Below, piece after piece: positions 7,513 to 16,546 of a stretch of 64,000 bases of DNA. Position 1 is the stretch's first letter; every line of letters starts with the position of its first letter. Origin of the DNA: Streptomyces sp. TSRI0281 (GTDB taxonomy: Bacteria > Actinomycetota > Actinomycetes > Streptomycetales > Streptomycetaceae); assembly GCF_001905125.1 (NCBI RefSeq), contig NZ_LWLE01000003.1:1-64000 (forward strand), read 5' to 3'. A program made the position numbers and the translations under genes. Under the pieces are notes generated by a model. The model was not told the DNA's origin, made no database searches, and worked only from the letters and a program-made list of their open reading frames with translations.

Positions 7513-9420
7513 ATGTCCAGTCCGTACAACAGCGACACGTATCCCCTCCCCGTGTCGGTCGCGTTCAGCGGCCCCGACAACACAGGGAAGACCAAGCAGA
7601 TCGGAATCCTCGCCCGGCGCATGGGCCCGGCCGCGACCTCAGCAGGCCCGCTCGACCACTACGACCCCCGCTGGACCGCCATCAAGGCCGACGGCATGGC
7701 CCGCTGGTGGTTCGAGACCGGCCCGGTCGAGGAGGTCGCCGACGTCCTCGCCACCTCCTACCTGGAACGCTCCCAGCACCCCTTCTCCGCGCCGGTGCGC
7801 CTGCTGGACCGAGGCATCCCGATGCTGGAGGCGTCCGTCGCCGCGACGGTCGCTGTACGAGACGACCTGGACGCCGCGCAGGCCGCAGACCGAGCCCGAC
7901 TCCTGCTTGCCCCGTACGAGACCGACCTGCGAGCCGCCGAGGAGAGCGAGCACACCCTCGTCCTCCTGCACTGCGACGACCCGGAGGAAGGTACCCGCCG
8001 GAGCCTGGCCCACGAGGTGACCGTCACCGACATCTACGCGGCGTACCAGCGTCACCTCCATGAGCAGATCAACCGCCTCGTCGACGAGGGACGCTTCCCG
8101 ATGGCGATCCGCATCGGCGATCGGCCGACCGTCGCCGTCCAGGACGAGGTGCGCCGGCTTCTGGCACCCCTGCACCCGGACGTTCCCGGGAAGGCTCTGG
8201 CAGGAGTGCATGTCATCGCGCTGGGCGGCATGTCGGAGAGCGGCAAGAGCACGGCTGGCGAGTACCTGCGCACCCAGCACGGCCACGCGCGCCTCAAGAT
8301 CGGGTACCTCATTGAGGGCGCGGCTGGCCGGGCAGGGATACACGATCCGTACCGGCTGGGATCGGTCGTGCAGGCCGAGTTGATCGTGGACTCACTGGAC
8401 CGCTTCTGCCAGGCCCACCACTTCATCGACTCCGTCAGCATCGAGTCGCTGCACGACTTCGATTCGACCGCTGAACTCGCCCGGATGCTCGGGGCCCAGC
8501 TCACCATCGCCTATCTGGACTCCTCCGAGGCCACGCGCACCCGGCGGGGCACCGTCGGCACCCAGGACGTCGTCGACCGCGACCTCATCAAAAGCGCACG
8601 AGGCGCAGACAAGATCGTCTCCATCGCCCACGAGATCATCGGCAACGACGGACCGCGCCTGGAGCTGGAGCGGCGGCTGGACCGCATCGCGCTCAACCGC
8701 CGCTGGCCGGAGCACCAACCCTCCACCATGCCGGTCAACGCACTCGGACTCCCCGTGCACCTGGAGTCCTACCTGGCGGAATTCCTCGACCGGACCACCG
8801 GCCTGCGCCCGCTGATTGACCTGCTCGCCGTCACCGGCAGCGGAGCCCGGGGCAAGTACCAGCACGGCTGGAGCGACCTCGACGTCCTTGTCGTGGCCGA
8901 CACGTCCTCCCTCGACGAGATGCGCCAGATCCTCGCGGATCTGGAGACCGAACTCGGCGGGGTCAAGCTGGGCATGACCGTACTGACCCGTGCCGAGTGC
9001 CGGGCCGGCGCCATCACCTCTCGACTCCTTCACGTCCTCGCTCTCATTGGCAGCGGGTTGCTGGTCCCCTTGTGGTCCACCCCCGGCCTGGCTCTTCCCG
9101 CTCCGGACGCGGCCACCGACGTCGCTGTAAGCCTGCGCGACGGCATCCAGGCCGCCATCGAGATCCGCCGCCAGTTCCTCAAAGGAAGCCCCGACCTCCG
9201 CGCCCTCTACAAGGTCACTGCGCTGCTTGCGAAGGTTCAGCTCCGTTTCAGTGGGATCGAGTGCCCCTCCGACAGCGACGCCCTCACCGTCCTCCTTGAC
9301 GCCACGCGGCAGGACACGAGCCTGATCACCACCGCTCGCACCGAGCCGCTCGCTGCCGAAGCGCTCGCACTCCTCGTTCTCCAGGCTTGGCTGGACACCC
9401 TCCCCAGGGAGACGCGGTGA
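7513..9420 (+). CDS. Three-domain protein: two P-loop kinases and a nucleotidyltransferase
   Basis: The 635-residue protein starts at ATG 7513, after a GAAGGGAAG ribosome site. Domain 1 (about 1-215) is thymidylate-kinase-like, with Walker A GPDNTGKT near residues 20-27. Domain 2 (about 230-400) is a second P-loop kinase resembling dephospho-CoA kinase, with GGMSESGKST at 238-247. Domain 3 (about 410-635) has the MNT/ANT nucleotidyltransferase signature GSGARGKYQHGWSDLD at 442-457 and a helical bundle. I know no characterised protein with this order. The stop overlaps the GTG of the next gene by 4 nt. The order suggests sequential phosphorylation and nucleotidyl transfer to a small substrate, perhaps a nucleoside or sugar; this is inference. 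Confidence 0.85.
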   Translation: MSSPYNSDTYPLPVSVAFSGPDNTGKTKQIGILARRMGPAATSAGPLDHYDPRWTAIKADGMARWWFETGPVEEVADVLATSYLERSQHPFSAPVRLLDRGIPMLEASVAATVAVRDDLDAAQAADRARLLLAPYETDLRAAEESEHTLVLLHCDDPEEGTRRSLAHEVTVTDIYAAYQRHLHEQINRLVDEGRFPMAIRIGDRPTVAVQDEVRRLLAPLHPDVPGKALAGVHVIALGGMSESGKSTAGEYLRTQHGHARLKIGYLIEGAAGRAGIHDPYRLGSVVQAELIVDSLDRFCQAHHFIDSVSIESLHDFDSTAELARMLGAQLTIAYLDSSEATRTRRGTVGTQDVVDRDLIKSARGADKIVSIAHEIIGNDGPRLELERRLDRIALNRRWPEHQPSTMPVNALGLPVHLESYLAEFLDRTTGLRPLIDLLAVTGSGARGKYQHGWSDLDVLVVADTSSLDEMRQILADLETELGGVKLGMTVLTRAECRAGAITSRLLHVLALIGSGLLVPLWSTPGLALPAPDAATDVAVSLRDGIQAAIEIRRQFLKGSPDLRALYKVTALLAKVQLRFSGIECPSDSDALTVLLDATRQDTSLITTARTEPLAAEALALLVLQAWLDTLPRETR

Positions 9421-10535
9421 GCGCGAACGTCCGACGGCCCATGGCAGCAACGGGTGTCTTTTATAAGCCAGTGGCGAACCAGGAGCGGGCCGAAGTCGAG
9501 GCGAAGGGATGGGCACAGCTCTCCTCCCGCATCGCGGTTCCGGCCCTTCACGGGCAGATCGCGATACAGGACAGACAACTCCTTGCCTACGAGGACGTTT
9601 TCGCCAACGGCCGGTGCGAACTGTTGATGGGCGATGTGATCGCCCTCGCCGACCGCGATTCGGCCGTCCAGCCCCGTCTGGCCCGCCTCGTGGACGGGGT
9701 CTGCGCCGACCTGCGAGCAGCGGCTGAGGAAACCGGGAGGAGCGTGCCGCTGGTCGAGTGCGTCCCGGACCTCTACCTCGAACGCATTTGCCCCGGTAGC
9801 CGACTCGACCGCTGGTATCTGCGTCGCGACCTGTCACTTGCCCTGCCCCACACCGATACGACCCTCAGCCTCCGGGAGCTGGCTGGCTTCACCCTCACTG
9901 CCAACGGCATACCGCTGACGTTGAACGTCGCCGACACCATCGACAACGTCCGCCTTGCCCTGGCTCCCGATCGCCGCAGGCTCGCCGTCCTCACGCAGGG
10001 CGATCCCACGGAGCCCAACATCGCCGACCCGCTGTGCTGGCTCGACTTTGAGTTCGCCGGGCGCAACACCATCGCGGGCGAGGCCGCCAACCTGCTCTGG
10101 TACCTGATGGCCCTGGGCGGCTGGCTCGTTCCCCGCTACCAGCCCGATGTGTACGCCCGCACCCTCCACCTCGCCGTGCCGCCCCTGACCCGCCCGCGCA
10201 TCGAGCACCTGGAACTGCACCGGCCCAGTCGGCACATCGATGTCCGATACTCCTGGAACACCGGCCCCGGCCGCGCTGCGGCCATCACCCGTGTCCTGGA
10301 CGGCCTTCGCATGGAGAACGGCAGCGGCCTGGAGGAGATCCGTGCCTTTCTCGCCCTGCGCGTTCTCGGCGTCATCCCGCCCTCCCGGCTGACCGGGCAC
10401 GACCTCCTGCTCGTCCTGATCAAACTCGCCGAGAGCCAGGACCCGCACACGACGCTCGACACTTTCTTCACCACCGCACCGGCCCCGTACCTCCACCCCG
10501 GCGAACGGAGCAGCAATGTCCCTGCCCCTGCTTGA
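9417..10535 (+). CDS. Aminoglycoside-phosphotransferase-fold small-molecule kinase
   Basis: The 372-residue protein starts at GTG 9417, inside the stop of the preceding gene (GTGA overlap), with AGGGAG upstream. The catalytic loop [10 protein letters not shown] (QGDPTEPN at 194-201) stands in for the HGDxxxxN Brenner motif, with Gln replacing the usual His, and LDFEFAG at 209-215 is the metal-binding Asp segment. The N-terminal lobe is poorly conserved. Such kinases phosphorylate antibiotics, homoserine, choline or sugars. The operon context (nucleotide kinases, NTase, SDR, Nudix) favours a metabolite or natural-product intermediate over drug resistance, but the substrate is unknown. Confidence 0.75.
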   Translation: MSANVRRPMAATGVFYKPVANQERAEVEAKGWAQLSSRIAVPALHGQIAIQDRQLLAYEDVFANGRCELLMGDVIALADRDSAVQPRLARLVDGVCADLRAAAEETGRSVPLVECVPDLYLERICPGSRLDRWYLRRDLSLALPHTDTTLSLRELAGFTLTANGIPLTLNVADTIDNVRLALAPDRRRLAVLTQGDPTEPNIADPLCWLDFEFAGRNTIAGEAANLLWYLMALGGWLVPRYQPDVYARTLHLAVPPLTRPRIEHLELHRPSRHIDVRYSWNTGPGRAAAITRVLDGLRMENGSGLEEIRAFLALRVLGVIPPSRLTGHDLLLVLIKLAESQDPHTTLDTFFTTAPAPYLHPGERSSNVPAPA

Positions 10536-11307
10536 GACTCCTCTCCAGACCCGGCCGCTCCAGGGCCGCACCGCCCTGGTCACCGGCGGGGCCACCGGCA
10601 TCGGGGCCCAGATCGGACGGGCGCTCGCCACCGCCGGAGCAACCGTGGCGGTCAACCACCTCGGCCAGGACCCCGACGCCCACGCCCTCCTCGCCGACTT
10701 CGAGCGCGCGGGCAGCCCCGGGATCGCGGTGAACGCCGACCTGACTGATCCAGGCAGCGTCCAGACCATGGCCGGCCTCGTCCGCGCCGAGATCGGACCC
10801 GTCGACATCCTGGTGAACAACGCCGGTTCCTACCCCCGCGTTGCCTGGCATGACACCGACGAGACCGCTTGGAACTACTCCCTCGACGTGAACCTCACCG
10901 CTCACTACCGCACCTGCCACGTGCTCACCCCTGGCATGATCGAGCGCCGCTGGGGCCGGATCGTGAACATCGGCAGTGTCAACGCCCGCGCCGGCCGGAC
11001 GAACCTCGTCGCGTACAGCACCGCGAAGGCCGGGCTGCTGGGACTTACCCGCTCTCTCGCCCGCGAACTGGGCCCGTACGGAATCTGCGTCAACACCGTC
11101 ATGCCCGGGGCCATCCAGGTCGAGGCCGAGAACACCCTCCCCGCCCAGCACCGCGCGCGGCCGGAAGACCAAATCAAGCGCCAGTGTGTCCCGCGCCGTG
11201 GCCGGCCTGAGGATGTCGCGGCCCTGGTGGCGTTTCTCGTGGGCCCCTCCGCCTCGTTCATCACGGGGCAGTCCGTCCACGTCGACGGCGGCTGGCTGCT
11301 GCACTGA
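10516..11307 (+). CDS. Short-chain dehydrogenase/reductase (classical SDR)
   Basis: A 263-residue NAD(P)-dependent oxidoreductase. It has the Rossmann motif TGGATGIG at about 24-31, the NNAG motif, IVNIGSVNA with the catalytic Ser, and [11 protein letters not shown] with the Tyr and Lys of the active site, plus the usual C-terminal [12 protein letters not shown]. The second residue after the first strand is an Asn-His pair, so cofactor preference cannot be read safely. A CGGAG ribosome site precedes the ATG, which lies 20 nt inside the preceding kinase gene. It is the third gene of the kinase operon. Confidence 0.9.
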   Translation: MSLPLLETPLQTRPLQGRTALVTGGATGIGAQIGRALATAGATVAVNHLGQDPDAHALLADFERAGSPGIAVNADLTDPGSVQTMAGLVRAEIGPVDILVNNAGSYPRVAWHDTDETAWNYSLDVNLTAHYRTCHVLTPGMIERRWGRIVNIGSVNARAGRTNLVAYSTAKAGLLGLTRSLARELGPYGICVNTVMPGAIQVEAENTLPAQHRARPEDQIKRQCVPRRGRPEDVAALVAFLVGPSASFITGQSVHVDGGWLLH

Positions 11308-11337
11308 GACCACCAACAAGCAAGGAGACAAACCGAA

Positions 11338-11775
11338 ATGATGGAACGAGTCCGCGCCGTCCTCGTCACCGCAGACGACACGATGCTGGTCATCCGCCGT
11401 ACCCGGCCCGGCATCCCCGAATACTGGGTCCTGCCCGGCGGCGGCGTCGAACCCAGCGACGAGTCCCGGGAGGCGGCCCTCCACCGGGAGATCCACGAGG
11501 AGATCGCAGGGAAGGCCGCTATCATCCGCCTCCTCCACACGATGGAGTCCGACGACGAGCGTCAGCTCTTCTACCTCGCCCGCATCGCGACTTGGTCCTT
11601 CGACGACCGAACCGGTCCCGAGTTCAGCGCCGAAGGCCGCGGCGAGTACGCGCTAGAGGAGATTCCGTTGACCATGGAGGGGCTCGACGGTATCGAGCTC
11701 AAGCCCGAGGAGATCGCCCACGTCCTACGGGGAGCCATCAATGCGGGAAGCCTCGGAGTCGAGGCATCGCTCTGA
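11338..11775 (+). CDS. Nudix hydrolase
   Basis: A 145-residue single-domain protein with a complete Nudix box, GGGVEPSDESREAALHREI followed by HEEIAG (GX5EX7REUXEEXGU). It would hydrolyse a nucleoside diphosphate linked to some moiety. The start follows AAGGAGAC and is 30 bp after the SDR. A perfect hairpin ends the operon directly downstream. In this context it may trim or remove an activated nucleotide conjugate made by the upstream kinases and nucleotidyltransferase, but the substrate cannot be told from the sequence. Confidence 0.9.
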   Translation: MMERVRAVLVTADDTMLVIRRTRPGIPEYWVLPGGGVEPSDESREAALHREIHEEIAGKAAIIRLLHTMESDDERQLFYLARIATWSFDDRTGPEFSAEGRGEYALEEIPLTMEGLDGIELKPEEIAHVLRGAINAGSLGVEASL

Positions 11776-11793
11776 ACCTCTGAGTACGTCAGC

Positions 11794-11837
11794 ACGCCAT
11801 CAGGGCCGACTCTGAGATGAGTCGGCCCTGATGGCGT
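11794..11837. terminator. Strong bidirectional terminator hairpin
   Basis: Perfect 19-bp stem from ACGCCATCAGGGCCGACTC to its complement with a 6-nt loop. It lies between the plus-strand Nudix gene and the minus-strand ImmA/IrrE gene, so it can serve both. Confidence 0.85.
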
Positions 11838-11937
11838 CCGTACGCGCTCCGGCTTAACGTCGCTTCGATGCCGCACGTCCTGGGCGTAGTAACGGGAGAC
11901 GAGCCCCGCCCGCGTCTCCTCGGGCCGATCGGCGCTC

Positions 11938-13107
11938 CTACTGGACCAGCCGGAGCACCGGCTTCTGTTCCTGAACGTCCAGCAGGTTCTGCACCCTCTC
12001 GCTTGTCCACGCCAGCTCATGAGCCAGTCGGGAGATCGATAGGCCAGCTTCGCTGGCAGCCAGCTCGAAGGCCCGGCCAAGCAGTGAAGGCCGTTCACCA
12101 GGGAAGTTCGAGACGGATTCGGCGGTGAAGCCCGGCTGGCCGTCGAGAGCGCGTAGACGCTGGTACGTCCGGCTGGCAGTCGCGTCGGAGATCAGCCCCA
12201 GCTCGCGGCATCGGTAGACGAGCGAATGGAGGGAGACTCCCCAGACCCCCCTGAGCTCGGCCAGGCGTGCAAGATCCATTCGCCGCGGCAGGAACGGCAG
12301 GATGCTGTCCTGGGGGGTCAGGAACTCGGCGGCGAAGGCATCAGCCTGCTTCTCCTGACGGCTGTCACCGGTGGCATCGGCGTGAAGCACGAGGTGGCCG
12401 AGCTCATGGGCAGCTGTGAACCGGTGCCGGTAGATGTCGTCGGCCCGGGCGGCGGTTAGAACGACGAGTGGCCGTGCTGCGCGGGTGGAGAAGGCGTCCA
12501 CGCTCGCGGCGGAGGGATCGCTGGCAGGCGGCATGACCACCACGATCCCGTGGGACTCCATCCGCCTCACCAGATGCGTGACAGGGCCGTAGCCGAGGCC
12601 CCAGCGCCTGCGGAGCTCACGAGCAGCGGAAGCGGGGTCGGTGGACAGCTCTTCGCCGGGATGGACCTCCCCACCGGCGAAGCCGGGCAGATCGACGAGG
12701 GGCAACTGGACTCGCTGTTCCAGCGCGTATGTGAGCTCCCAGACCTGCTCGGCGAACGCGAGCGCACGTTCCCGCTGGGACTTCGGTGTGCTGCGCAGGC
12801 TTCGGAAATGCGCCATGGAAGCGTCAAGCCGATTAGCCGGCCTCCCCAGCAAAAAGAACGTCACGGGAACCCCGAGGACCTCTGCGAGCCGGGGGATCAA
12901 GTCAGGTCGTGGCTTCGACACCCCTGTCTCGTACTGCCCCACGGCTGCAGGCGTCACCCCGAGCCCGGCCGCCACGTCCTTCTTCGTCATCTCCGCCAGA
13001 CGACGAGCTTGCGTCACCCGGGTGGGATCGAAGAGGTCGTAGACGGCGCGGGGCGTGACGCCTCGTTCTTCCGTACCGGGAATGAGGTCTTGCTTAGTGG
13101 GTCGCAT
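11938..13107 (-). CDS. XRE regulator with ImmA/IrrE metallopeptidase domain
   Basis: 389 residues from ATG 13107. An N-terminal Cro/CI helix-turn-helix (about 29-85, TKKDVAAGLGVTPAAVGQYE) is followed by an ImmA/IrrE zinc peptidase domain with HELGH at 234-238 and the third-ligand Glu in KQADAFAAEFL near 261. In ICEBs1 and many phages a peptidase of this type cleaves a repressor to trigger excision; fused XRE-IrrE proteins often act with a separate partner. The gene overlaps the upstream gene by 14 nt, so the two are coupled. It probably controls the element or acts in a toxin-antitoxin-like pair. Confidence 0.85.
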   Translation of the reverse strand: MRPTKQDLIPGTEERGVTPRAVYDLFDPTRVTQARRLAEMTKKDVAAGLGVTPAAVGQYETGVSKPRPDLIPRLAEVLGVPVTFFLLGRPANRLDASMAHFRSLRSTPKSQRERALAFAEQVWELTYALEQRVQLPLVDLPGFAGGEVHPGEELSTDPASAARELRRRWGLGYGPVTHLVRRMESHGIVVVMPPASDPSAASVDAFSTRAARPLVVLTAARADDIYRHRFTAAHELGHLVLHADATGDSRQEKQADAFAAEFLTPQDSILPFLPRRMDLARLAELRGVWGVSLHSLVYRCRELGLISDATASRTYQRLRALDGQPGFTAESVSNFPGERPSLLGRAFELAASEAGLSISRLAHELAWTSERVQNLLDVQEQKPVLRLVQ

Positions 13108-13888
13108 CGTCTTCGCTGCTCTGGTCCTCAATGGGTTCTGCCTCGGTCTGCACGGGTACGTGCAGGGCCTGGTCCGAGGCGGCACGAGAGGACAGCGTAA
13201 GGGTGGGTTCGAGTCCTTCGGCGAAGCCGGTGTGTGCCGTGACCTGGCCCGGAATGCTGATCGGGCGCAGCGTGTACGAGGTGACCTCCTGAGGCAGGTG
13301 GAGCGGCTCCGGATCGGTTGCCCACTCCAGCTGCCGGTTCATCCCGAGCGCCGCGATGCCCCAGTACGCCTCAAGGAGCTCGGAGGCGTTGCAGGCGAAG
13401 GGAACCAGAACCAGCTGGGTGCCCTCCGGGACTGTCGCCAGAGCGCCGCGCGGCTCGGCGATCGGGACGGCCGGCCCGAAGTCGAGGTCGAACGGAACCT
13501 GAGTGTGCTTCGGCGCCGGTGCGAACGTGAAGAGTTCCCGCACCAGCCGGGACTGGCTGGGGATGCGTGCGCTACGTACGTCCGACTTGGTGTTGGAGTA
13601 CCGGAACGGGTAGATCAGCCCCTTGCCGATGAGCATCAGCTCGTACGAGAAGCCGAATGGCTTGACCGCGCGGGCGCCAGGAACCTGCTTCAGTTCGTCC
13701 TGAAGCCGCTCGTACTGGTTCTCGTACCGGCTGGTGCCGTAGACGCGGGTGGTGCGGGAGGCGGCTTGTTCCTGCGCGGCCTGTGCGTTGGCCTGCATGT
13801 TGCGAAGGCCCTGCCCGACGCGGCAGCGTGCATCTGCTGCTTGCTCGCCGAACACGTCGGTCGTCCACAGTGACGAAGGCATACTCAT
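13094..13888 (-). CDS. Hypothetical partner of the ImmA/IrrE regulator
   Basis: 264 residues. The ATG at 13888 is chosen because GAGGAG lies 9 bp upstream; a second ATG two codons on is equally possible. The N-terminal ~80 residues are Gln/Ala-rich and helical, then a mixed region follows (FGFSYELMLIGKGLIYPFRY, PFDLDFGPA, QLVLVPFACNASELLEAYWG). No catalytic motif is recognised. The stop overlaps the start of the XRE-ImmA gene, so it is the first gene of a two-gene unit. It could be the protease target or a toxin, but nothing in the sequence decides this. Confidence 0.7.
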   Translation of the reverse strand: MSMPSSLWTTDVFGEQAADARCRVGQGLRNMQANAQAAQEQAASRTTRVYGTSRYENQYERLQDELKQVPGARAVKPFGFSYELMLIGKGLIYPFRYSNTKSDVRSARIPSQSRLVRELFTFAPAPKHTQVPFDLDFGPAVPIAEPRGALATVPEGTQLVLVPFACNASELLEAYWGIAALGMNRQLEWATDPEPLHLPQEVTSYTLRPISIPGQVTAHTGFAEGLEPTLTLSSRAASDQALHVPVQTEAEPIEDQSSEDDATH

Positions 13889-14269
13889 GCGGACGACTCC
13901 TCGGGTCGGACTACGCATCGAAGCATTCCAGTGCGGCTTTGACTTTAGTTGATGTCGGAGATTTTGCACAACTGCTTTGGTGCTCGGCGTTTCTGTTGCC
14001 CATTCGTCACTGGCGTGGCCCCGAGGAGGTCTTCGCGCGTGGAGGAGATGCTGGGCCATTGAGCATGGGTGCTGGAGTCTGTGCTCCCTGCCCGGGAGCT
14101 GCCTGTTCCCTAAAGGAACAAGGCATGCGTTCCCTGAGTGAACGCCTGCGCCGTCCCTCAGGGAACGGCGCAGGCGTGGCGGAACTTGCCTCTGCCGGCT
14201 GATGGCTGCGTTCCTCGGGCCCAGACCTCTCACAGGCGGCGAGCCAGAGTGGGCTTCTCGGGGTGAGGT
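13889..14269. other. Intergenic region with iteron-like repeats and hairpin
   Basis: 381 bp between the relaxase stop and the start of the ImmA partner operon. An AT-richer patch around 13925-13975 may hold the minus-strand promoter. The rest contains three operator-like repeats at 14105-14166 and a long hairpin at 14143-14177, listed separately. No gene is seen. Confidence 0.5.
14105..14177. promoter_or_regulatory. Three operator/iteron-like repeats at 24-bp spacing plus a hairpin
   Basis: GTTCCCTAAAGGAAC (14105), GTTCCCTGAGTGAAC (14129) and GTCCCTCAGGGAAC (14153) start exactly 24 bp apart. Each is an imperfect palindrome. The last sits inside a longer inverted repeat, CGCCTGCGCCG / CGGCGCAGGCG, ending at 14177. 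The fixed spacing suggests cooperative binding of an element-encoded regulator; the hairpin could also terminate transcription. Confidence 0.55.
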
Positions 14270-15919
14270 TCAGCGCGTGCGGCGCTGCTGGCGGGTATTG
14301 GTCTGGCGGTAGGCGGCCGACGGGGATGCCGGGGCGCTGCTGGTGGTGCCAGCGGTCAGGTCGGTGAGGCGGTGGAGACGCCAGGTGAGGACTTCGCTGA
14401 GGCTGGTGGCGGTGTCGGTTTCCCGTCGGACGGTGGCTTGGGTGAGGAGAGCTGTGGGCTTGTGGCCGACGGCTTCAGCCCGCGCGAGGGTGGCGGCGAG
14501 AGACGGCCAGCCGGGCTCCGCGAGAATCTGTTCGGCCAGCTCGGGAAGAGCCCGGCGAAGTGTGTTTTCCTGTCGGCGACGCAGAGTCTCAGTCAGCCGT
14601 TCCCCGCGCTGCCGAAGCGTGGTCAGGGGCTTGGTGGCGGTGGCCCGGTAGGCGGTGCGGAGTTGCGGGATGGTCTGGCGGGCGGCTTCAGCCTGCTGGT
14701 GGTGTTCCCGGGTGCGATGCCAATGCTGGGCGGCGATGACCGCGAGCAGGAGGGCGTCGAGGACGATCGTGAGGAGGGCTCCGTCCTGTGGGGCGGGCTC
14801 GCGCAGGACCGCCTTCACCGCGCAGCGGGTGGCCTGGGCCTGCTGGTGCGGGGCGCGGATACGGGATCGGGCGGCGCGCTCGAAGACGGTGGCGGCTTGG
14901 ACGAGCTGTGGCCGGAGGCCGACAGGGGCTACCAGAGGGAGTGCGTCGAGGGCCTCGGCGAGGACGGTGATGTGGGCCTGTCCTGCCTCGTCCTCGTCGC
15001 GGGCGAGGTGGTCAGGCGTTTGGTCGACGGCGACGGCGAACCGCCGCCAGGCCGTGGCGCCAGTCCGCTCCGTCAGTTTCGTCTCGGTGGCTGTCAGGCG
15101 TTCGGCGATCTTGGGATAGGAGAGGTCGGGGGCGAGGGTGGAGCCGGAAAACCACACCGGCTCGCCTTGGGCATTGGTGTCGCCGTTGAGGGCGACCTTG
15201 TAGCCGCGGACATCGCCGGACGGCAGGTACTGGACGTCGACGAGGGCACCGGTCCCCTCGACGATCTGGAAAAGCTCCGCTGCGGTCGTGGCCGCCGAGA
15301 CTGCTGTGCGGACGATGGTGCGCAGGTGCTCGCGGGAGGTGCGGGCATTGCCCGTGCGGCGGGCCTTCTCCTGCTCGGCGCGGGTGGGGCGTTTGGCGGC
15401 GGTGCGGTCTCCACGCGGCACCTGGCGGAGCCCGTATTCCTTCTCGATGGCGACGAGTTCGTTGTCGGCGCGCAGGAAGTCGTTCCAGTTCCGTGATGGG
15501 CGTAGGTCGCCTCGGACCTTGGTGGCGACGATATGGATGTGGTCTTCGGCGTGGCGGACGGCGACCCACCGGCAGGCGTCGGGGTCGCCGGCCGGAGCGA
15601 TGCCGGTGGCGTTGAGCACGCGGCGGGCGACGGTGGCCCACTCCTCGTCCGACAGGGCCCGGTCCTCGGGTGCGGCCCGGACCGAGCAGTGCCACACATG
15701 CTCCTTCGGCGCCTTGTCACCGGCCTGCTTCACGCGCAGGTCGAGGGCTGTGGTGAGTTGGGCGAGGGTGGCCTCCGGGGCGCGGCCGGGGTCGGGGGCG
15801 AAGCCGTCCCACGAGGCGACGAGGTGAGGGTCGGTGTGCTCGTTGGCACGACCGGGTCCGTAGAGGTAGTTCAGGACGCCGCGGGTCTTGTGACCGGGCT
15901 TGACGATGTTCGCGATCAA
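14270..15919 (-). CDS. Relaxase, MOBP-type (MobA/VirD2-like)
   Basis: 549 residues starting with TTG at 15919, directly after the MobC stop and without its own ribosome site, so translation is coupled. The N-terminal ~250 residues hold the relaxase: NYLYGPGR with Tyr18/Tyr20 as nicking candidates and VRHAEDHIHIVAT with the metal-binding His at 123, 127 and 129. The C-terminal half is Ala/Arg-rich and helical, with a hydrophobic stretch (LLTIVLDALLLAVIAA). It would nick at an origin of transfer, probably in the palindrome-rich region upstream of MobC, and lead the strand into a recipient with help from another element's secretion machinery. Confidence 0.88.
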   Translation of the reverse strand: MIANIVKPGHKTRGVLNYLYGPGRANEHTDPHLVASWDGFAPDPGRAPEATLAQLTTALDLRVKQAGDKAPKEHVWHCSVRAAPEDRALSDEEWATVARRVLNATGIAPAGDPDACRWVAVRHAEDHIHIVATKVRGDLRPSRNWNDFLRADNELVAIEKEYGLRQVPRGDRTAAKRPTRAEQEKARRTGNARTSREHLRTIVRTAVSAATTAAELFQIVEGTGALVDVQYLPSGDVRGYKVALNGDTNAQGEPVWFSGSTLAPDLSYPKIAERLTATETKLTERTGATAWRRFAVAVDQTPDHLARDEDEAGQAHITVLAEALDALPLVAPVGLRPQLVQAATVFERAARSRIRAPHQQAQATRCAVKAVLREPAPQDGALLTIVLDALLLAVIAAQHWHRTREHHQQAEAARQTIPQLRTAYRATATKPLTTLRQRGERLTETLRRRQENTLRRALPELAEQILAEPGWPSLAATLARAEAVGHKPTALLTQATVRRETDTATSLSEVLTWRLHRLTDLTAGTTSSAPASPSAAYRQTNTRQQRRTR

Positions 15920-16546
15920 TCAGACTGCCCGGTGCTGTGTGGCGGCCACGTCGGCGGCGGTGTCGATCGATGTGGCTGCCTGGCGGGCCAGGACCAGAAT
16001 CCGCGCGGCCTCCGTCAGCACCGTCTTGCCCCCAGGGTGTGGATCGCCTCCTGCGTTGAGGCGGTGGGCGATCTGGTTTACGTTCGTACCGATCCGCGCG
16101 ACCTGCGTACGCAGCGCGGCAAGCTCGTCGATCAAGTCGTCCACCGCGGTGCGCCCGTCGGGCAACGCGTAGCCGCCGTGGAGGTGGGCCATGACCAGGG
16201 CCCCGACGAAGTGAGCGCCGGCCAGCCCGAGCCGCTGTGCCTCGGCCTTGATCTCACTCTTCTCCTCAACGCTGTAGCGGACATCGACTCGCTCAGTGCG
16301 CTGGACGTCGTGGCGCGCACGACGGCAGGCGACCCGGTGGAGCGCAGCTTCTTCAGCGGCCCGCACCACACCGTCGTTCGTCCTGGGAGCGCCCTCGCTC
16401 CCAGGTGTCCCCGTCACCCCTGGGGCGGGCACTGCGTTGGACCGGCCCTTGGACGGTCCAACGCCATACCTTGCTCCGCCTGGTGCCTGGGGGCGATTCA
16501 TCTGCCGTCTCGGTCCGCTGGGGGGTTCGTGCTGCGCGCCGTGCAT
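15920..16546 (-). CDS. MobC-like relaxosome accessory protein
   Basis: 208 residues from ATG 16546 (GGAAAGGGA upstream); a shorter start at MNRPQAPGG is possible. The first ~90 residues are low-complexity and basic. The C-terminal half is MobC-like: VRYSVEEKSEIKAEAQRLG, a ribbon-helix-helix-type DNA-binding stretch, and then AALRTQVARIGTNVNQIAHRLN, the MobC hallmark. It abuts the relaxase gene. MobC proteins bind near oriT and help the relaxase melt the nick region. Confidence 0.82.
   Translation of the reverse strand: MHGAQHEPPSGPRRQMNRPQAPGGARYGVGPSKGRSNAVPAPGVTGTPGSEGAPRTNDGVVRAAEEAALHRVACRRARHDVQRTERVDVRYSVEEKSEIKAEAQRLGLAGAHFVGALVMAHLHGGYALPDGRTAVDDLIDELAALRTQVARIGTNVNQIAHRLNAGGDPHPGGKTVLTEAARILVLARQAATSIDTAADVAATQHRAV

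Noticed and set aside
8392-9837. A 481-codon minus-strand frame
   Set aside because: Antisense to the three-domain kinase protein, which has clear P-loops and coupling to its neighbours.
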